Below, piece by piece: positions 14,112 to 18,595 of a DNA stretch of 18,595 nt. The notes under the pieces are model-generated. The model was given only the letters and a program-made list of their open reading frames with translations, made no database searches and was not told the origin of the DNA. The number at the start of each line of letters is the position of its first letter. Within the stretch, counting starts at the first letter, position 1. The position numbers and the translations under genes are program-made. The DNA is from Bacteroidetes bacterium UBA6161 (GTDB lineage Bacteria > Bacteroidota > Bacteroidia > NS11-12g > UBA955), in the NCBI GenBank assembly GCA_002422315.1, contig DIUJ01000083.1:1-18595 (forward strand). Direction: 5' to 3'.

Positions 14112-14143
14112 TTTGTTCATATGCCAAACTCTTCGTCAATTTG
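14112..14143 (+). promoter_or_regulatory. Promoter of the MORN_2-csaA-pdeM operon
   Basis: A TTTG -33 element (14112-14115), 20 bases and a TCAATTTG -7 box (14136-14143, one mismatch) precede the ATG at 14151 by 7 bases. This placement rules out starts further upstream. Confidence 0.55.
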
Positions 14144-14150
14144 CAAAGCA

Positions 14151-15173
14151 ATGCAAAAATACTTACTTTTATTCATTATAGGTTTTTGGGGCTTGGTAAT
14201 TCAAGCACAGAAGAGAGTTTTCTTTGATAAATTAGAAAACCGGAATGAGATTTATTATTACGAAAATCAACCTTTTACAGGGGTTTCCCTTCAGCGTCAT
14301 GATTCCACTAAAAAGAAAATGTTGGAAATAAATTGGAGAAATGGACTGCCACATGGCACAAAAACCACATGGTATCCTAATGAAAAACTAAAGTCTACAG
14401 TAGAATTTAGTGATGGAATAAAAAATGGGCCTTTTGTGTACTACTGGCAAAATGGCAAACTAAAAGAAAAAGGCAATTACATAAATGGAGAACTCGATGG
14501 TTTACATGAGGCATATTATGAAAATGGGAATCCTAGAATGAAATATAACTATGCCAAAGGAAAACAAGAGGGATTGAATGAGCTTTTTTACAACAACGGT
14601 AACAAAGAGCAATCTGCTTTTATTAAAAATGGGGCCTTAGATGGTGTTTTTAAAGCATGGTATCCAAATGGATTGCCACTTAAAGAAATACACTACAAAA
14701 ATGGCATTAAACACGGGGTAGAAAAAACATGGCATACAGATGGAACAATTGCCCAAGAAGGAAGCTACAAAGAAGGAAAGAAAGACGGAATACATACAAG
14801 TTACGAGATTTTTGTAAAATCACCTCTAAAAAAAGAATCCTATAACAATGGAAAAAAAGAGGGTACATGGATTACCTTTGGTCAAGAAGGAGATACTGCC
14901 TTACTAGCAACCTACCAAAACGATGCATTGCATGGTCCTTATATGGAAAAATACAAAGGGGAACTAGAAAACATAGGGGTATATAGAAATGGCAAAAAAC
15001 ATGGTTATTGGAAACAATCTATGGCTAGTAAACTAGGGCCTCAAGAAGGCGAATATAACAATGGCAATAGAATAGGGAAATGGATTTTATACGACAACAG
15101 AGGCAAAATTTTAGCTCGTTTGGTTTTTGATTCCTCCGGAGAATTAATTGAGGAAGATTGGTCTGGCAAATAG
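14151..15173 (+). CDS. Secreted MORN_2 repeat protein (YwqK-like)
   Basis: The 340-aa product has a signal peptide (MQKYLLLFIIGFWGLVIQAQ) and then about ten MORN-variant repeats of 20-25 residues, each of the form NG-x2-(D/H/E)G-x4-(Y/W)-x2-NG-x-(L/P)-x5-Y. Examples are NGELDGLHEAYYENGNPRMK and NGALDGVFKAWYPNGLPLKE. Annotation pipelines often call such proteins 'toxin-antitoxin system YwqK family antitoxin', but no toxin partner is visible here and that label is not supported. Export to the periplasm or surface is likely. The ATG at 14151 was chosen for the signal peptide and promoter position. The stop is 7 bases before csaA, so an operon is likely. Confidence 0.88.
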   Translation: MQKYLLLFIIGFWGLVIQAQKRVFFDKLENRNEIYYYENQPFTGVSLQRHDSTKKKMLEINWRNGLPHGTKTTWYPNEKLKSTVEFSDGIKNGPFVYYWQNGKLKEKGNYINGELDGLHEAYYENGNPRMKYNYAKGKQEGLNELFYNNGNKEQSAFIKNGALDGVFKAWYPNGLPLKEIHYKNGIKHGVEKTWHTDGTIAQEGSYKEGKKDGIHTSYEIFVKSPLKKESYNNGKKEGTWITFGQEGDTALLATYQNDALHGPYMEKYKGELENIGVYRNGKKHGYWKQSMASKLGPQEGEYNNGNRIGKWILYDNRGKILARLVFDSSGELIEEDWSGK

Positions 15174-15180
15174 CAGCCTT

Positions 15181-15519
15181 ATGAAAAATCTGATTTCAAT
15201 AGATGAATTTGCAAAAATTGATTTAAGGGTAGGAACCGTTCTTCAAGCAATATTTTTTAAAGAAGCTAAAATACCTGCATACAAACTACAAATTGATTTC
15301 GGTTCATTAGGCATAAAGAATTCCTCTGCTCAACTTACCGATAAGTACACTTCTGAAGAGTTGATAGGAATGAAAATTATCGCTGTTACTAATTTTCCAA
15401 TAAAAAGAATCGCAGGATTTAAAAGCGAATGCTTGGTTTTAGCAGCCTTGAATTCCGAAAATTATGCGGTACTATTGACCCCTCAAAAAGAAATACCCAA
15501 TGGCACATTTTTAACTTGA
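15181..15519 (+). CDS. csaA: CsaA-type tRNA-binding/chaperone protein
   Basis: The 112-aa product is a single tRNA-binding (TRBD/EMAP-type OB-fold) domain. It follows CsaA closely: ISIDEFAKIDLRVGTV, PAYKLQIDFGSLGIKNSSAQ, TSEELIGMKIIAVTNFPIKR and IAGFKSECLVLAA. CsaA was described as a chaperone-like protein linked to secretion and binds tRNA-like ligands; it acts as a dimer in the cytoplasm. The length is typical. The ATG at 15181 starts 7 bases after the MORN_2 gene stop, and an alternative start inside that gene is unlikely. The gene sits between the MORN_2 gene and pdeM, with 5 bases to the next start. Confidence 0.92.
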   Translation: MKNLISIDEFAKIDLRVGTVLQAIFFKEAKIPAYKLQIDFGSLGIKNSSAQLTDKYTSEELIGMKIIAVTNFPIKRIAGFKSECLVLAALNSENYAVLLTPQKEIPNGTFLT

Positions 15520-15524
15520 AAGAA

Positions 15525-16145
15525 ATGGAAATCAACTTTTATGGTTTGCCTGTTTCTTTACTACCTCAAAAGGCTATTTGGGTAAAAAAAGAAAAATTAC
15601 TTGTAATTGCAGATTTACACCTTGGCAAAGCCCAATATTTTCAGGCTAATGGAATTCCGATTTCTGCCAATACCCATGTAAAAGATTTATTTAATTTGCA
15701 AAGCCTCATAGAGCTGTATAACCCTAACAAGGTATTGTTTTTAGGTGACTTGTTTCATGCGGGACCTCTAGTTATAGAAGATTTTGAACATTTTTTAGAT
15801 AAAAATAAAAGGATTCAATTTCTTTTAACAATAGGCAATCACGACGATAAGAGTTCCAAAATCGTATTGCCTCAAAAAATAATAAGCTTAACGGATTGGA
15901 AAGTTGGAGATATAATTTTTCAGCACCACCCATCAGATTCAAATTCTTCTCCAACAATATGTGGCCATATTCATCCAACAGTTAAAATTCATTTGCTTCC
16001 AAGGGCTTTGCCTTGTTTTTATTGGAACCAATATAATTTAATTCTTCCTTCTTTCGGTAGTTTTACCGGAGGTAAATTGGTTGTAAAGGATAAGCAAACC
16101 CAAGGAATATATGTAGTAGGGAAGGAGAAAGTATTCGAAATTTGA
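15525..16145 (+). CDS. pdeM: PdeM-type metallophosphoesterase
   Basis: The 206-aa product is a calcineurin-like metallophosphoesterase with all metal ligands in order: DLHLGK (residues 30-35), GDLFH (74-78), GNHD (104-107), HHP (134-136) and GHIHP (147-151). DLHLGKAQYF and PISANT soon after fit the 'ligase-associated DNA damage response endonuclease PdeM' family. In many bacteria pdeM is next to an ATP-dependent DNA ligase, a DEXH helicase and an exonuclease; none is in this window, so here it is uncoupled from its usual partners. The ATG at 15525 gives the normal family start. It is the last gene of the operon, and its stop lies 3 bases from the stop of the convergent TlpA-like gene. Confidence 0.88.
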   Translation: MEINFYGLPVSLLPQKAIWVKKEKLLVIADLHLGKAQYFQANGIPISANTHVKDLFNLQSLIELYNPNKVLFLGDLFHAGPLVIEDFEHFLDKNKRIQFLLTIGNHDDKSSKIVLPQKIISLTDWKVGDIIFQHHPSDSNSSPTICGHIHPTVKIHLLPRALPCFYWNQYNLILPSFGSFTGGKLVVKDKQTQGIYVVGKEKVFEI

Positions 16146-16148
16146 ATA

Positions 16149-17291
16149 TTAAGGTTTGTATTCTTCTAGGTATTTGTCAATAATAGCAGTTAGCTCTTCT
16201 TCCTTTAAAGGCCATTTTCGTCCAACGGAAGTATATAGAATCTCACCGCTTGGAGAAATTAAAATTTTTGTAGGATATGATTTTATATTAAAATATTCAA
16301 TGTACTTAGAACTGTCTTCGAGCATGTCAAAATTAAATTTATACTTGGCTTTATATTTATCAATTTCGTATTGATTGTTAAAACTATAAGCTTTAATTTG
16401 AAGCAAGCTATCAGGGTATTTGGTACGCAAAGTATTTATTTCTGGAAAGGAGGAATGGCATGGTCCACAACCTATAAACCAAAAATCTAAAAGTGTTAGC
16501 GTAGTAAACTTTGTTTGAATATCAAGATTGGCTAAAACTGAGTCTTTTTTTTGGTGGTAAATTTCCGTTTTATTTTTACGCTCTTGCCATAGTGCCCTTA
16601 ATATAAGATTGCTACTATCTATTGGAAAATACTCGCAGGGTTTAATCTCTTTTTCGTTAATCTTTATAAAGTCAAAGTATAAGGTATTTTTAAGATTAGG
16701 TATATGAAGACTATCAATAAGTAAAGTTGATTTATTAAAATATAAGTGTATTTGATGACCAATAGCTTCGTGTTTTGTATTTATGTAATAGTAAGATTCT
16801 GTTTCTTTTAGTTTTTTATTCCATCTTTTTTTAGGGAATAAATTGTTGTCGAATGGACTGTATAAAACGAGTTTGTTTACATAGGAAGGAATCATAGAAT
16901 ATTTAGAAAGGGGTATTTTATTCCAACTTTCTTCTTTTATGGTTTTTACTAGTGGATTGTTGGAGTAATACCAAAAAGAAGAGTCTGCATAAGTGAAAAG
17001 TAAATTCGGGTAGCTATTCGTTACTTTAACATCAACTCTTTCTAAAAGGTGTTTTTTTTCAGGATATCGGTTTATAATTTCAAAATAATTGTCAAATTGA
17101 AAAAAGGTATCCCTGTATTCAGACCAGTTTTTTTCTGTAATTTTCAAATTGATTTGTTCAAGACCTTGGTGTTTTTCCAAAATGTCTTTTACCTTTACTT
17201 GAGCAGAAGTTATTTGAACCCAAGGGAAAACCAAATAAATTACAGCAAATGAAGAAAGGAATTTACTATACCGGTTTTGTGACATTTGCAA
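16149..17291 (-). CDS. Secreted TlpA-like thioredoxin-fold protein
   Basis: The 380-aa product has a signal peptide (about residues 1-30, ending ITSA) and a long N-terminal region (31-255) I cannot assign. A C-terminal TlpA/AhpC-TSA-type thioredoxin domain follows. DFWFIGCGPCHSSFPEIN contains the redox pair Cys275-Gly-Pro-Cys278, and SYPTKILISPSGEI near 342-355 has the expected cis-proline. It should act as a periplasmic or envelope thiol-disulfide reductant. Single-domain TlpA proteins are about half this size; Bacteroidota often carry such N-terminal extensions. Two ATGs, at 17291 and 17285, are possible and differ by two residues. The gene follows the SPFH lipoprotein by 24 bases and is probably cotranscribed. 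Confidence 0.88.
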   Translation of the reverse strand: MQMSQNRYSKFLSSFAVIYLVFPWVQITSAQVKVKDILEKHQGLEQINLKITEKNWSEYRDTFFQFDNYFEIINRYPEKKHLLERVDVKVTNSYPNLLFTYADSSFWYYSNNPLVKTIKEESWNKIPLSKYSMIPSYVNKLVLYSPFDNNLFPKKRWNKKLKETESYYYINTKHEAIGHQIHLYFNKSTLLIDSLHIPNLKNTLYFDFIKINEKEIKPCEYFPIDSSNLILRALWQERKNKTEIYHQKKDSVLANLDIQTKFTTLTLLDFWFIGCGPCHSSFPEINTLRTKYPDSLLQIKAYSFNNQYEIDKYKAKYKFNFDMLEDSSKYIEYFNIKSYPTKILISPSGEILYTSVGRKWPLKEEELTAIIDKYLEEYKP

Positions 17292-17315
17292 TAATTTATT
17301 TGGTTTTATTTCCTT

Positions 17316-18089
17316 TTAGGGATTGATTAAAAATGGAGTATTCCCATTGGTAATTATCACTTTGGCATTTGGCGAGTCGGAAAGGATTTTAAATGCTTCT
17401 ATACTCTTGTTTTTTAATATTTCAGGTGTTAGCCCTTCAGAAAGTATTTTTTGTGCATCTCTTTCTCCTTTAGCTTCTATAATTTTAATTTCGGCCTGAC
17501 GTTCTGCTTGTTGTTTCATAAACTCCATTCTCATAGCATCTTGTTCTGCTTGCAACCTTTCTTCTATAGACCTAGCCAAACCCGCTGGCAGTTGTATGCT
17601 TTTCATCAATACAGATTCTATAATTATTCCTTGTTCAGTAAGTAAGGTATCCATTTTTTCTTGTATGGACAATTCTATTTTGGACCTCATGCCAGAATGC
17701 ATGTCTTTTGCAAAAAACTGAGCGCATACATCTGAAGCAGAAGACCTGAAAATACTAGAAATTATACTCTCGTAATACAAACCGTATTCAGAAATTAGTT
17801 TCTGTACCTTGTTTTTGTCAATTCTATAAAGTATAGATATTTGTGAAGTAACACTTAGCCCCTCTTTGCTTGGCAAACTCAAAGAAAGTTCTAAATTTCT
17901 TGTCTGAATAGAAGTCATAATTACTTTGCTTATAAAGGGATTGTATACAATCATTCCTTCTGATTTTGCTGTGTTTGATAGCTTACCTAGTCTTTGTTTT
18001 ACCCCTACATCACCTGGGCGAATTACTACGCAACTACTTAAAGTAATTACGAAAATAAGAATTAAAAAAATATTTAAGTTTGTTTTCAT
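17316..18089 (-). CDS. Prohibitin/SPFH-domain lipoprotein
   Basis: The 257-aa product starts with a lipoprotein signal (MKTNLNIFLILIFVITLSSC, Cys20) and continues directly into an SPFH/prohibitin domain: VVIRPGDVGVKQRLGKL, SLPSKEGLSVTSQISILYRID, SSASDVCAQFFAKD and IIIESVLMKSIQLPAGLARSIEERL. A charged coiled-coil (about residues 180-220, QQAERQAEIKIIEAKGERDAQKIL) follows. SPFH proteins form large membrane-bound rings that scaffold or control proteases. Here anchoring would be by lipid at the periplasmic side rather than by a transmembrane helix. The partner TlpA-like gene lies downstream in the same direction. No consensus -7 box was found upstream; the hairpin array begins about 45 bases upstream of the start. 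Confidence 0.9.
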   Translation of the reverse strand: MKTNLNIFLILIFVITLSSCVVIRPGDVGVKQRLGKLSNTAKSEGMIVYNPFISKVIMTSIQTRNLELSLSLPSKEGLSVTSQISILYRIDKNKVQKLISEYGLYYESIISSIFRSSASDVCAQFFAKDMHSGMRSKIELSIQEKMDTLLTEQGIIIESVLMKSIQLPAGLARSIEERLQAEQDAMRMEFMKQQAERQAEIKIIEAKGERDAQKILSEGLTPEILKNKSIEAFKILSDSPNAKVIITNGNTPFLINP

Positions 18090-18134
18090 AAGTATATGTT
18101 TATGGAACGAATTTAAAATTTTATTCTACAAGAT

Positions 18135-18595
18135 TTTATGGAGTAATTTTCATTTCGATAAAAACCACCCAATAAGAGATAGGTAAAAAACATATATTGC
18201 CTTGAAATAAAATACTTTGTGCCATTTAAATATTACTTTATCGGCAGGTTGGTGGCAAACACCAACCTGAGGAAAAAAAATTTATGGAGTAATTTTCATT
18301 TCGATAAAAACCACCCAATAAGAGATAGGTAAAAAACATATATTGCCTTGAAATAAAATACTTTGTGCCATTTGGATATTATTTTATCGGCAGGTTGGTG
18401 GCATACACCAACCTGAGGAAAGCCTCTCGATAAGATACTTTGTACCATTGGAAAATCACTTTATCGGCAGGTTGGTGGCAAACACCAACCTGAGGAAAGC
18501 CTCTCGATAAGATACTTTGTACCATTGGAAAATCACTTTATCGGCAGGTTGGTGGCAAACACCAACCTGGGGAAAGCCTCTCGATAAGATACTTT
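18135..18595. repeat. Tandem array of hairpin-bearing repeats, continuing past the window edge
   Basis: Four copies of a core contain a perfect hairpin with arms CAGGTTGGTG and CACCAACCTG and loop GCAAA (GCATA in the second). They lie at 18245-18269, 18391-18415, 18468-18492 and 18545-18569. The last three are exactly 77 bp apart. The first two belong to 146-bp units (18135-18280 and 18281 onward) that carry about 69 extra bases and differ at about four positions up to the hairpin's end. Each core also has ATACTTTGTRCCATT and TTATCGG before the hairpin. Neither period is a multiple of three and stops are frequent, so the array is non-coding. A fifth unit is cut by the end. Confidence 0.9.

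Noticed and set aside
14061..14150. Longer N-terminus for the MORN_2 protein from a GTG at 14061
   Set aside because: It would bury the signal peptide 30 residues inside the protein and place the start upstream of the predicted promoter.
14151..15173. Antitoxin role for the YwqK-like MORN_2 protein
   Set aside because: The protein carries a signal peptide, sits with csaA and pdeM, and no toxin gene is adjacent.
18135..18595. CRISPR array or integron attC-like array
   Set aside because: The sequence between the hairpins is itself conserved, so there are no unique spacers, and no cas gene is present. The hairpin lacks the RYYYAAC/GTTRRRY core sites expected of attC, and no gene cassettes lie between units.

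Overview
The window is AT-rich DNA from a member of the Bacteroidota, probably a flavobacterium or close relative. Three things support this. Many genes are preceded by the group's promoter pattern (a TTG/TTTG -33 element, about 19 bases, then TAnnTTTG) and lack strong Shine-Dalgarno sequences. Several families are typical of the phylum: a head-GIN (DUF2807) lipoprotein, a PagL-like acyloxyacyl hydrolase, a MORN_2 repeat protein, an HTH_34 regulator, and an AAA/DUF4143 ATPase. Intergenic regions carry dispersed palindromic repeats of a type often seen in these genomes. No rRNA, tRNA, CRISPR array, transposase or phage gene was found.

Region 1 (1-2340) is accessory-like. Three same-orientation copies of a CACAGA-containing repeat separate a small membrane-protein gene from a parDE toxin-antitoxin pair with a clear autoregulatory operator. 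A conserved membrane-protein gene of unknown function follows, flanked by 38-bp inverted repeats.

Region 2 (2389-4320) holds two minus-strand transcription units that share an almost identical promoter/operator. One encodes a membrane protein and an HTH_34 regulator. The other encodes an unlisted 43-aa hydrophobic peptide and a Coq4-like protein with an intact HDxxHx11E motif. I infer a small local regulon, and this is the most interesting part of the window.

Region 3 (4579-8833) holds a secreted-protein gene broken by a frameshift and a stop codon, an AAA_14/DUF4143 ATPase, a 550-bp gene-free stretch full of dyads, and a YegS/DagK-type lipid kinase.

Region 4 (8943-11042) has two related Fic AMP-transferase genes converging on a shared terminator. 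One carries a C-terminal helix-turn-helix and the other an N-terminal XRE domain.

Region 5 (11483-18089) looks like ordinary chromosome: DUF2007; a PagL-like/DUF2807 operon; MmcQ/YjbR; a MORN_2-csaA-pdeM operon; and, convergent with it, an SPFH lipoprotein plus TlpA-like thioredoxin pair. The window ends in a tandem array (18135-18595) of 77-bp and 146-bp units, each with a perfect 10-bp hairpin, which continues past the edge.
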